NCBI GenBank assembly: GCA_913055825.1
Contig: CAJXKB010000001.1
Coordinates: 51,497-115,496, forward strand
Reading direction: 5' to 3'
Source of the DNA: an uncultured Bacteroidota bacterium
Lineage (GTDB): Bacteria; Bacteroidota; Bacteroidia; Bacteroidales; F082
DNA length: 64,000 bases
Position 1 is the first letter of the stretch. The number at the start of each line of letters is the position of its first letter. The position numbers were made by a program, and so were the translations under genes. This document shows, one piece after another, positions 26,850 to 34,793 of the stretch. A model generated the notes under the pieces. It made no database searches. It was not told where the DNA came from and worked only from the letters and a program-made list of their open reading frames with translations.

Positions 26850-27947
26850 TTGGAGCATAAAAAAAATAAATCGGCCCTAAAAGTGAATGCAGGCGTGGAC
26901 AAGCCCGATTCGGTTAATCCTGCTTTACGTTCCGGTTTAAAAAAATTTAAAAAGAATATCCCGGATATTGATTATTATCTGGGCGGTATAAGGCAGGGCG
27001 ACAGGGCTGTGCTCAGCAAGGCCATCACACTTATCGAAAGTAATCGGCCTGAGGACAAAACCATTGCGGGAAATCTAATTCAACATTGCTTACCTTTTTC
27101 AGGGAATTCGGTACGTTTGGGCATTACCGGTGTGCCAGGTGTGGGGAAAAGTACTTTTATTGAAGCTTTTGGTTTGCATTTGATTAATAAAGGACATCGG
27201 GTGGCCGTGCTGGCCATCGACCCCAGTAGTACCCGTACCAAAGGGAGTATTTTAGGCGATAAAACCCGTATGGAAAAACTCAGCAGTCATCCGCTGGCTT
27301 TCATAAGGCCGTCGGCCAGCGCTGGAACCCTTGGCGGTGTTGCCCGTCAGACCCGCGAAAGTATCCTTTTGTGTGAAGCTGCCGGCTTCGACCGGATTTT
27401 TGTTGAAACCGTGGGAGTAGGCCAGTCAGAAACCGCCGTATCTAAAATTGTGGATTTCTTTCTGCTGTTGATGTTGGCCGGTGGTGGTGACGAATTGCAG
27501 GGCATCAAAAGAGGGATCATGGAAATGGCTGATCTCATCGTTATCAATAAAGCCGACGGAAGTAATACACAACAAGCAAAACTGGCCAAGCAAGCTTACG
27601 AAAATGCCTTGCATCTGTTTCCAAAACTTCCAAACGGCTGGCAGCCCAAAGTGCTTACGGCATCCTCAGTTTCAGGAAAAGGTATTTCAACGGTGGAACA
27701 ACAAATCGATACTTTTTTGCGGCTTACCCAAAGCAATGGTTTTTTTGAACAAAACCGTCAGCAACAGGCATTAGATATTCTTGACAATAGCCTTAAGGAT
27801 GCAATTTTTGGGCATTTCTACTCTCAAAAAGAAATCCAAAAACAACTCAATTATTTTCGTCAACAAATTCTGGATGGAAAAATTTCTCCTTATGAAGCTT
27901 CCAACACAATCTTTGAATTTTATTTGAACAGGTTATCGGGAAAATAA
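26850..27947 (+). CDS. meaB: Methylmalonyl-CoA mutase-associated GTPase MeaB
   Basis: MeaB is the G3E-type GTPase that loads and protects the adenosylcobalamin of methylmalonyl-CoA mutase. The Walker A motif GVPGVGKS is at residues 94-101, followed by the AVLAIDPSSTRTKGSILGDKTRM switch region. An ETVGVGQSE box and NKADGSN, the G4 guanine specificity motif, come next. No ATG exists upstream of the conserved core; the frame opens at a TTG (26850), and a GTG at 26883 is the other choice. The mutase subunits are not in the window. It indicates that the organism uses cobamides. Identification is secure; the start is uncertain. Confidence 0.93.
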   Translation: MEHKKNKSALKVNAGVDKPDSVNPALRSGLKKFKKNIPDIDYYLGGIRQGDRAVLSKAITLIESNRPEDKTIAGNLIQHCLPFSGNSVRLGITGVPGVGKSTFIEAFGLHLINKGHRVAVLAIDPSSTRTKGSILGDKTRMEKLSSHPLAFIRPSASAGTLGGVARQTRESILLCEAAGFDRIFVETVGVGQSETAVSKIVDFFLLLMLAGGGDELQGIKRGIMEMADLIVINKADGSNTQQAKLAKQAYENALHLFPKLPNGWQPKVLTASSVSGKGISTVEQQIDTFLRLTQSNGFFEQNRQQQALDILDNSLKDAIFGHFYSQKEIQKQLNYFRQQILDGKISPYEASNTIFEFYLNRLSGK

Positions 27948-27972
27948 ATATCAACTTCTTTCATAAAGTGCT

Positions 27973-28012
27973 GTAAATGCATTTTGATTGATAATCGTCA
28001 TTATGCATTTAC
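27973..28012. repeat. 10-bp inverted repeat downstream of meaB
   Basis: GTAAATGCAT at 27973-27982 and ATGCATTTAC at 28003-28012 are perfect inverted copies 20 bp apart. It could be a weak terminator for meaB or an operator for the following gene. No T-run follows. Confidence 0.45.
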
Positions 28013-28179
28013 GTTTGGTGGTAAAAGCGTCCGCTATTGAACAAATATGTTCGTTTAAATCACAAACACATATACTTTGTATTTGTTTAAATATCAATAT
28101 AAAATACTGATTATATGTGAATAATAAAAGATGGCATGATATTCGTTAAGCTAAAAGCATAATCAAAAATTTTAATGCC

Positions 28180-28584
28180 ATGAAAACAATAAAAAACTTT
28201 ATTCCCATCTTTATCCTGTTGATTTTTCTTTTGGGGAACACGGCCTTTGCAAACGATAACACAAAAATTAGTGCTTTACAGAACGAAAACATAGCTTTAA
28301 CAGAAGAGGCTTATGTGAATGATATCCCTTTTGATACCGGTGCTGTGGTGGCAGAAGCGCAATATCAGGAAGCGCTAAAGAAATCATTTGCCTTGGAAGA
28401 CGAAAAGTATATCAATGATATTCCTTTCGATACGCGCGCGATTGCCTGCCCGGCTGCCTGTGAAAAAGCCATGTCGGTTCATTTTCCATTGGAAGAAGAA
28501 GGTTATATTAATGATATTCCTTTTAATACAGCATTGATTGTGGCAATAATAAATGCTCAGAAAGAGTTATTGGCGAAGCGGTAA
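28180..28584 (+). CDS. Small secreted protein with three YINDIPFDT repeats
   Basis: This 134-residue protein has a signal peptide ending at about residue 24 (NTAFA). The mature part is built from three copies of a unit of about 33 residues centred on (Y)(V/I)NDIPF(D/N)T, each preceded by Glu-rich EEAY, DEKY or EEGY and followed by an Ala/Val helix. The copies lie at about residues 47-56, 84-93 and 115-124. A CPAAC pair occurs after the second copy only. No enzyme motif is present. I do not recognise a named family with confidence. A strong terminator follows 57 bp after the stop, so it is a monocistronic unit. Confidence 0.65.
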   Translation: MKTIKNFIPIFILLIFLLGNTAFANDNTKISALQNENIALTEEAYVNDIPFDTGAVVAEAQYQEALKKSFALEDEKYINDIPFDTRAIACPAACEKAMSVHFPLEEEGYINDIPFNTALIVAIINAQKELLAKR

Positions 28585-28640
28585 TCGTTGCCGTCATTTA
28601 AATTTTAATGTAAATTTTGGTTAGTATTTTACATTTTTTG

Positions 28641-28663
28641 AAGCCCCGTGAGGGGCTTTTTTT
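28641..28663 (+). terminator. Intrinsic terminator
   Basis: AAGCCCC and GGGGCTT pair over 7 bp around a GTGA loop and are followed by a run of T. It ends transcription of the small secreted repeat protein. Confidence 0.9.
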
Positions 28664-28666
28664 ATG

Positions 28667-28853
28667 TAATGCCTTATATCCGCAAGGGTGTTTCGTAGCG
28701 AAAGCTTGAATAGTGCGTCAATATTGGGAAGCGCAACGAAGAAGTACCGCAAGCGTAGCAGTAGCTACGGTGAGGAACTTCAAGCGAGCATTGTCAACAG
28801 TGGCGTGCTATTAGAGCTTGCAGCAGACAGACTCTTGCGGATATAAGGTAATG
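28667..28853. mobile_element. MITE-like element with terminal inverted repeats and 5-bp target duplication
   Basis: The element at 28672-28848 (177 bp) starts CCTTATATCCGCAAG and ends with the exact reverse complement CTTGCGGATATAAGG. It is flanked by TAATG at 28667-28671 and TAATG at 28849-28853, a 5-bp direct duplication. An internal hairpin CGTAGC-AGTA-GCTACG marks the centre. It has no coding capacity and lies between the terminator and the GH130 gene. Confidence 0.7.
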
Positions 28854-28933
28854 TAAATTTTAACTAAATTTATCCATTAATTAAACTTTTTAAAAGGAAT
28901 TACCTTACATTAGCGTAACAAATTATCAAAATT

Positions 28934-30409
28934 ATGGATTATTTACAAAGCAAGGTTAAAGTTTATCGGCAGAAAATCTCTTTTTTGCCGGATCAAAGCA
29001 GGGTAATCACAAAACTTTTCGGGCTTGATAAAGTACGGATTTATAAAGTCTTCGACCGTGTTTTGAACCTTTCTGATAAACAAAGAAAGCAAATATTCAA
29101 ACAGGTAATCGCTAATTTTGAAGGGCGTCACAAAAATGTTAAGCGTATTTTTAAGGATAATTTTGATGAAATTACCCGGCATCTTGATATTACTATTTAC
29201 AATGACCTGCCCCTCGATAAAAAACTGTTGATTGGTGCTTTTTTTACCCTGGAATATTCCATCGAATCGGCGGCTTTGTTCAATCCCTCCATTGTGCCAC
29301 ACCCTTTTCAAAACCCCAAAGAGTTGGATAAAGATGAGATGAAGGTTATTATGAGCTTTCGTGCTGTGGGTGAGGGGCATATGTCGTCGGTTGTATTTCG
29401 GAGCGGCATACTCGACGATGAAGGAAATATCCGTATGGATACACTGAGCCACCAGGTTGAGATGGCAAAAATTATTCATTCCACCGAGTACAACAAGGAA
29501 GATTTTGCCATGAAACTTAAAGATATGGCACAGTACGACTGTGTGAAGGATATTTTTGATGAGCTGCTTGATTCGTTTACTTTTGACGAAATGGAAGAAA
29601 GCATACGGCTTTTCAGCGAAAAACGTACGCCCACAAAAAAACAGGAACAAGCCATTGACACGTTGCACTGGATTGTACGCTCAAATTATGAAATTGAATT
29701 CTCCGATGATTCTGATATCTCCGAAAGGGCTATTTTCCCCCGCTCAACCACCGATGTCAGGGCTATTGAAGATGCCCGGTTTGTAGCCTTTAACAATGAT
29801 GAAGGAAGTATCACTTACTTTGCCCCTTACACAGCCTACAACGGGTTCTCTATCCTGCCCCAACTTATCGAAACCAAAGATTTTTATCGTTTCAGGGTCT
29901 GTACAATGACCGGGGCGGGTTCACAAAACAAGGGAATGGCTCTGTTTCCTGAAAAAATAAACGGAAAATACGCTGTTATTTCGCGTAATGACAACGAAAA
30001 TATGTATATCATGTTTAGCGAAAATATATCTTATTGGGATAATCCGGTTTTGTTGCGCGAGCCAAAATATTATTGGGAATTTATTCAGATAGGTAACAGC
30101 GGCTCTCCGCTGAAAACCGACAAAGGATGGTTGCTGCTTACACATGGTGTGGGCCCCATGCGGACTTATTCCATAGGTGCTATCCTGTTGGATTTAAAAG
30201 ACCCCGCCAAAGTGATTGCCGAATTGCCCGAACCCCTGCTAATTCCTTTGGAGAAAGAGCGGAACGGTTATGTCCCCAACGTGGTTTACTCCTGTGGCGG
30301 TATCATACACAACGGATGGGTAGTGTTGCCTTATGCCGCTTCCGACACCCGCTCGGGCATTGTGAAATTTAAATTGCAGGAAATCATGGACAACATGGTT
30401 AAAACGTAG
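28934..30409 (+). CDS. Glycoside hydrolase family 130-like protein (beta-mannoside phosphorylase type)
   Basis: This 491-residue protein has an extra N-terminal helical region of about 90 residues and a five-bladed propeller of GH130 type. Recognisable elements are FNPSIVPHPFQNP, a RAVGEGHMSSVVFRSG segment, and blade motifs such as EDARFVAFN, NKGMALFPEKINGKYAVISR and GNSGSPLKTDKGWLLLTHGV. GH130 enzymes phosphorolyse or hydrolyse beta-mannosides, and the N-terminal helices mark the longer subgroup. It has no signal peptide, so it acts in the cytosol. It converges with a GT4 glycosyltransferase at 30666, a pairing often seen in this phylum. The exact substrate is not determined. Confidence 0.83.
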   Translation: MDYLQSKVKVYRQKISFLPDQSRVITKLFGLDKVRIYKVFDRVLNLSDKQRKQIFKQVIANFEGRHKNVKRIFKDNFDEITRHLDITIYNDLPLDKKLLIGAFFTLEYSIESAALFNPSIVPHPFQNPKELDKDEMKVIMSFRAVGEGHMSSVVFRSGILDDEGNIRMDTLSHQVEMAKIIHSTEYNKEDFAMKLKDMAQYDCVKDIFDELLDSFTFDEMEESIRLFSEKRTPTKKQEQAIDTLHWIVRSNYEIEFSDDSDISERAIFPRSTTDVRAIEDARFVAFNNDEGSITYFAPYTAYNGFSILPQLIETKDFYRFRVCTMTGAGSQNKGMALFPEKINGKYAVISRNDNENMYIMFSENISYWDNPVLLREPKYYWEFIQIGNSGSPLKTDKGWLLLTHGVGPMRTYSIGAILLDLKDPAKVIAELPEPLLIPLEKERNGYVPNVVYSCGGIIHNGWVVLPYAASDTRSGIVKFKLQEIMDNMVKT

Positions 30410-30447
30410 TGATAAGGTTATTTATTAACAAGTATTTAGTAATAATT

Positions 30448-30617
30448 TTTTTTGGGCGGGCTGGCCCACGGGCTTTCACAGGCTGTCCGCTCATAGTCCT
30501 CGCGCCAAAGCGGTGTCGGCTAAGGCGTTTTCAGGGGCTCCCTATGGTCGCCCTGCCCCCGCCAGCCTTCATGCCGCTTTGCCGCTGCGGGCTAACCGCT
30601 AACATCCTTGCCGCAAA
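30448..30617 (+). repeat. GC-rich palindromic intergenic element, copy 1
   Basis: This much more GC-rich block sits between the convergent GH130 and GT4 genes. It starts TTTTTTGGGCGG and ends CCTTGCCGCAAAAC. GGCTAAGGCG pairs with the CGCCAGCC arm, GGGGC with GCCCC, and CAAAGCGG with CCGCTTTG, so it folds as a long nested hairpin. Both ends resemble the reverse complement of the element at 38652-38818. It has no coding capacity. Confidence 0.65.
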
Positions 30618-30665
30618 ACTATAAACTCAGGTTATTAAAGGGAAAAGACAAAAACATACTGACTT

Positions 30666-31673
30666 TCATCCAACAATCTTAGAATAAACAGTTTCATAGC
30701 CATCAATCATTTTTTCAATGCTGAAACGGCTGAGCGACCATGCACGGCACTCATTTCGTTGGATAGTTTCCAATTTTTCAAGGGCTGCAACCGCTTCGTC
30801 CACTGTGTTTACCAAAAAACCTGTTTTCCCGTCCCGTATTAACTCGGGCATTGAACCGCGATTAAAGGCAATTACCGGTGTACCGCACATCATTGCTTCG
30901 GCTACGCTCAGTCCGAAAGGCTCTTCAAAACTCACGGGATGCAGGAGGGCAGCAGCTTTTCCCAGTAGTTTATTTCGTTGTACCGGCCCCGAATTTCCTA
31001 CATAAATAATACTCTTATCATTTACTAAAGGTTTAATTTTCTGATTGAAATAACCTTCGTCCTGAATCAATCCTGAAATGATGAGTTTTCGTCCTGCTTT
31101 TTTAGCAATTTCTATGGCTTCAAGGGTTCCCTTTTCGGGATGAATCCGTCCGAAAAACAGCAGATAGTCATCTGGTTCGGGTTCAAAACTGAAATCTGCC
31201 GGATTAATCCCGTTGTAAACGGTAGCCACGTAATCTAATTCCGGACTCCGATCTGAATTACTGATGGATACGTAAAAATTATTGGCATTGTATTTTTTAT
31301 AAACCGGTATGATTTTCGGTGATGAAAAACCGTGAATGGTTGTAACCATCGGAGTGTTAATAAGCCTGGTGTAAGTAAGGGGCAGGAAATCGTAATTGTT
31401 ATGCAGGATATCAAACTTTTCTGCCATTTCCATAAAATGAGAAATGTGAAGACATTCACACACTTTGGCATCCAATTCGGGATGCTCACCGTAAGGCTGT
31501 TCACACACGGCTTCAAGCTCTCCTTTGGTAACAGAGTCGGCAGTTGCAAATAGGGTAACTTCATGGCCACGTGCTACCATTCCCTCGGCAATATTGGAAG
31601 CGACCTGTTCCCATGGTCCGTATTTTCGTGGGGGTGTCCGCCAGCAGGCGGGCGACAACACAGCTATTTTCAT
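30666..31673 (-). CDS. GT4 family glycosyltransferase
   Basis: This 335-residue retaining glycosyltransferase has the GT-B fold. The N-terminal domain has the Gly-rich start, the EGMVARGHEVTLFA segment and an HNNYDFLP strand. The C-terminal nucleotide-sugar domain shows LLFFGRIHPEKG near residue 170, HPVSFEEPFGLSVAEAMMCGTPVIA with the E-x7-E signature near 245, and GKTGFLV. It likely transfers mannose or a related sugar, given the neighbouring GH130 enzyme. It is transcribed toward that gene. Upstream lies the cus operon promoter on the opposite strand. Family is firm; acceptor and donor are not. Confidence 0.9.
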   Translation of the reverse strand: MKIAVLSPACWRTPPRKYGPWEQVASNIAEGMVARGHEVTLFATADSVTKGELEAVCEQPYGEHPELDAKVCECLHISHFMEMAEKFDILHNNYDFLPLTYTRLINTPMVTTIHGFSSPKIIPVYKKYNANNFYVSISNSDRSPELDYVATVYNGINPADFSFEPEPDDYLLFFGRIHPEKGTLEAIEIAKKAGRKLIISGLIQDEGYFNQKIKPLVNDKSIIYVGNSGPVQRNKLLGKAAALLHPVSFEEPFGLSVAEAMMCGTPVIAFNRGSMPELIRDGKTGFLVNTVDEAVAALEKLETIQRNECRAWSLSRFSIEKMIDGYETVYSKIVG

Positions 31674-31753
31674 ACCGATAATATCTTTAGCAACGATGCA
31701 TTAAAACTTCCCAAATTTACCAATAATTGTACATCCTCGTTTTTGATGCCATC

Positions 31754-31818
31754 AAAAAATCATATAACTATTAGTAAAAATTATGTAACAGCCAAGCCCG
31801 CAACACCCTGTACTTTTG
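31754..31818 (+). promoter_or_regulatory. Shared promoter/operator of the cus operon
   Basis: Three blocks are arranged as AAAAAATCATATAA (31754-31767), TGTAACAGC (31784-31792) and the -7 box TACTTTTG (31811-31818). The same blocks occur with identical offsets (0, 30, 57) at 38850-38914, upstream of the P-type ATPase. The middle block sits where a -33 element would be and is the candidate regulator-binding or alternative -33 site. Confidence 0.7.
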
Positions 31819-31868
31819 TGCTATTAATTGTTTGATTTGTGAACAACACGATACAAATACATAATCAT

Positions 31869-33143
31869 ATGAAAAAAAGAAAAATTATTGGTGTGTTATT
31901 TCTATTATTCTCCGGATGGACACTTTCGGCACAACAAACAGCCGATCCGTTGAACAGCCTGGTGCAGCAAGCCGTAAAAGTTAACCCCAAGCTGAATATG
32001 CTTCAACAAAAAATGAAAGCAGCACGGGAAAACATTAACGTAGGCACGCATCTTGCTGACCCTGTGGTAAGCCTCGGGCTGTTAAATGTGCCTACAAACA
32101 CCTTCTCGTTGAATCAGGAAGCTATGACCGGCAAAGTGGTCAACCTGAGCCAGGCCATTCCTTACCCCGGTGCTTTAAAAGCCAAAGCCAATGTAAAAGC
32201 AATGGACACCTTAATTATCGGGGAGGAAATTGCCGATTTAAAGAATCAGATTGTCCAACAAGTATCTACCCTTTATTTCGGCCTTCAGGAGACACGCCGT
32301 GAAATAGTACTGGCACACGAAAGTTACAATTTACTGAAGCAAATTTCGCTGGTGGCCAAACGTAAGTTTGAAGTAGGGACGGCTTCGTTGCAAAATATTA
32401 TCAGTGTTGAAGTGGAACTTACCCGTGTAAATGACAAAATTGAATCTCTAAAAGGTGAAGAAAAGGCTTTGCAGGCGCAGATAAATGCGTTCCTGTTGCG
32501 TGATGAATCAGTGCAAGTGGCTACTGCTGCCATCAGTTCCATTCCCCAATTAAGCCTCTCTACCACCAAACTCATCGAAGAGGCAGAAAAATCAAGACCT
32601 TATTTACAGGGCATCAGGTTGTTTGAACAAAAAACAAGCTTACAACAAAAAGAGGCCAAATTTGCCTTTTATCCCAACTTTAAAGTCGGAATTCAGTATT
32701 CACAACGTAGCTTTAACCGGACTACCGGCATCAACTACCCCGATTTTTTGGGCGTGGTAGTCGGCCTTAATATCCCCATCAACTATGGTGGTAAAAAAAC
32801 GGCCAAAATTAATAAATACCGCTATTTGCAGGATTTTTACAAACAGCAATACCAATCTTCAATCCAGCAGCTTCAGCAATCATTTGGGAAGTTTAGCGCT
32901 ACACTGCAAACACTAAAAAACAGAGAATCCCTTGTTTCTAAAACACTGCTTCCACAAGCAGAAAAAGCTTATCAGGCAGCTATGGCCGATTATCAGGTCA
33001 ATAAAATTGATTTTGCAAATGTGGTAAAAGCAGAAGCAGATATTTTAAAAATTAAAACCGAACTGGCAAAAATCAGGACCAATTACTTTAAAACATTAGC
33101 TCAACTGGAGTTTCTGTCAGGAACAAAGCTTATTGGAAAATAG
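31869..33143 (+). CDS. cusC: TolC-family outer-membrane efflux protein (CusC-like)
   Basis: About 424 residues from the ATG at 31869; the frame is open to a GTG at 31839, which would put ten polar residues before the signal peptide. It has a signal peptide ending LSAQ and then two long helical repeats with coiled coils, as in TolC-type trimeric channels. The start NSLVQQAVKVNPKLNMLQQKM and the repeat halves near 60 and 260 are typical. As the first gene of a cusC-cusB-cusA run, it provides the outer-membrane exit for a heavy-metal RND pump. Transcription should begin at the TACTTTTG box at 31811. The symbol is by analogy. Confidence 0.85.
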   Translation: MKKRKIIGVLFLLFSGWTLSAQQTADPLNSLVQQAVKVNPKLNMLQQKMKAARENINVGTHLADPVVSLGLLNVPTNTFSLNQEAMTGKVVNLSQAIPYPGALKAKANVKAMDTLIIGEEIADLKNQIVQQVSTLYFGLQETRREIVLAHESYNLLKQISLVAKRKFEVGTASLQNIISVEVELTRVNDKIESLKGEEKALQAQINAFLLRDESVQVATAAISSIPQLSLSTTKLIEEAEKSRPYLQGIRLFEQKTSLQQKEAKFAFYPNFKVGIQYSQRSFNRTTGINYPDFLGVVVGLNIPINYGGKKTAKINKYRYLQDFYKQQYQSSIQQLQQSFGKFSATLQTLKNRESLVSKTLLPQAEKAYQAAMADYQVNKIDFANVVKAEADILKIKTELAKIRTNYFKTLAQLEFLSGTKLIGK

Positions 33144-33203
33144 AAACTGGTCATTGGTTACCGGGGAATCAAGAAAAAAGTAAAAAGACAAAATAATTAA
33201 ATC

Positions 33204-34760
33204 ATGAAAAATAGAATTTTAATTTACGGACTATTCATCATTATTGGTGCTGCGCTGGGTGCCGGTGGATATTACTATTTGGCGGGACAGAAAGCTGCAA
33301 ATGAGTCGGGAAGTCAGGAAGCCAACAAGACAGGCAGTCAAACAACCGCAAAAAGGAAAGTGCTTTACTGGCGTGCTCCCATGAACCCCAAAGAGATTTA
33401 TAATCATCCGGGCAAATCGAACATGGGCATGGATTTGGTTCCCGTGTATGCCGATGCTTCCGGTGAAAGTGGTGTGGTTTCCATAAACCCTGTTGTTCAA
33501 CAGGACATGAACGTGAAAATTGCCACTGTTAAAAAAGGAACGCTTAATGCGGAAGTTTTTACCAACGGTATCCTGCAACCCGATGAACAAAAGGAATATG
33601 TGGCTACCACTAAGATTAGCGGTTGGATTGAAAAATTATACATCAACTACACCGGTCAGAAAGTACGGAAAGGTGATAAGCTAATAAAGATTTATTCACC
33701 CGAACTGGTGGCTGCACAGCAGGAATACTTGACTGCGTTGGCTTACGATCAGGCAATGAAAGGCACCGAAGCTAAATCTAATTTGCTCGCCAATGCCGTA
33801 CGAAAATTAGAACTACTCGATGTTTCTGCATCAGAAATTCAGCAATTGAAACAAACCCAAAAGGTAAAAAAATATATCATTCTCACGGCGCCCTTCGACG
33901 GAACGGTTTTGAGTAAAAATGTTGATGAAGGGGCAAAAATCAATCGCGGGACCCCCTTGCTGAAAATCGCCAACTTAGAAAATCTGTGGATATTGGCTGA
34001 TGTATATGAGTATGAATTGGACAAAATTTCCCTGGGTCAGGAAACCCGGGTTACCTTTGATTATTTGCCCGGGAAAGTCTATAAAGGAAAAATTTCTTTT
34101 ATCTATCCTACCCTTGACACAAAAACCCGTACCATTAAAGTAAGAATTGATCTGCCAAACCCCAAAGGAGAGCTTAAACCCGGCATGTTTGCTTCGGTGG
34201 ATATTAAAGGTAACAACCTCGGTACTTATCCATTGGTTCCCGAACAGGCCATCCTGCGTAGCGGGCACCGGAACACGGTAATTATTGCTTTGGGAAAAGG
34301 AAAATTCAAACCGGCTCAGATTGAACTTGGAGCTTATTCCAATGGATTATATCAGGTGCTGAGCGGTTTGCAGGCCGGGACGAAAATTGTTACTTCCGCA
34401 CAATTCCTGATTGACTCCGAATCGAACCTGCGTGCTGCATTAAGCGGATTTTCAGGTGCTGATACTGTCAAAACAAAAAAGATGACCGATGAGGAGATGA
34501 AAAATATGAATAAAAACCCAAAAAAGAGCAAAACAGTTAAAACCCCGAAAAAACAGATATCGGAGCTTGTTCGTAAAGGGGTTATTGATTTGAAGTCCAT
34601 AGATAAAAATGGCGATGGAATGCTTTATGAAGATGTGATGGATTGGAATGTAATTTCCGACAAACCGGGAACCTGCCCTGTATGTGGGATGAAACTGCGT
34701 GAGATGTCTATTTCACAGGTAAAAAAGAACCTGAAAGATCACGGGTTCTCCTACAAATAA
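33204..34760 (+). CDS. cusB: RND periplasmic adaptor, CusB-type, with extra metal-binding ends
   Basis: This 518-residue membrane-fusion protein has an N-terminal anchor at about 5-23. A heavy-metal-binding segment, YWRAPMNPKEIYNHPGKS then NMGMDLVPVY (about 52-80), is typical of CusB. The barrel-sandwich, lipoyl-like and beta-barrel domains follow, with the TAPFDGTVLSKNVDEGAKI and PGMFASVDIKG segments. After about residue 430 there is an unusual Lys/Met-rich linker and a C-terminal domain with CPVCGMKLREM, a second metal-ligand site. It bridges CusA and CusC and likely passes Cu(I)/Ag(I) to the pump. It is 60 bp behind cusC and 33 bp ahead of cusA. Confidence 0.9.
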   Translation: MKNRILIYGLFIIIGAALGAGGYYYLAGQKAANESGSQEANKTGSQTTAKRKVLYWRAPMNPKEIYNHPGKSNMGMDLVPVYADASGESGVVSINPVVQQDMNVKIATVKKGTLNAEVFTNGILQPDEQKEYVATTKISGWIEKLYINYTGQKVRKGDKLIKIYSPELVAAQQEYLTALAYDQAMKGTEAKSNLLANAVRKLELLDVSASEIQQLKQTQKVKKYIILTAPFDGTVLSKNVDEGAKINRGTPLLKIANLENLWILADVYEYELDKISLGQETRVTFDYLPGKVYKGKISFIYPTLDTKTRTIKVRIDLPNPKGELKPGMFASVDIKGNNLGTYPLVPEQAILRSGHRNTVIIALGKGKFKPAQIELGAYSNGLYQVLSGLQAGTKIVTSAQFLIDSESNLRAALSGFSGADTVKTKKMTDEEMKNMNKNPKKSKTVKTPKKQISELVRKGVIDLKSIDKNGDGMLYEDVMDWNVISDKPGTCPVCGMKLREMSISQVKKNLKDHGFSYK

Positions 34761-34793
34761 TCCATGCTTTTAATTTAAAAAAGGAAATAACTC

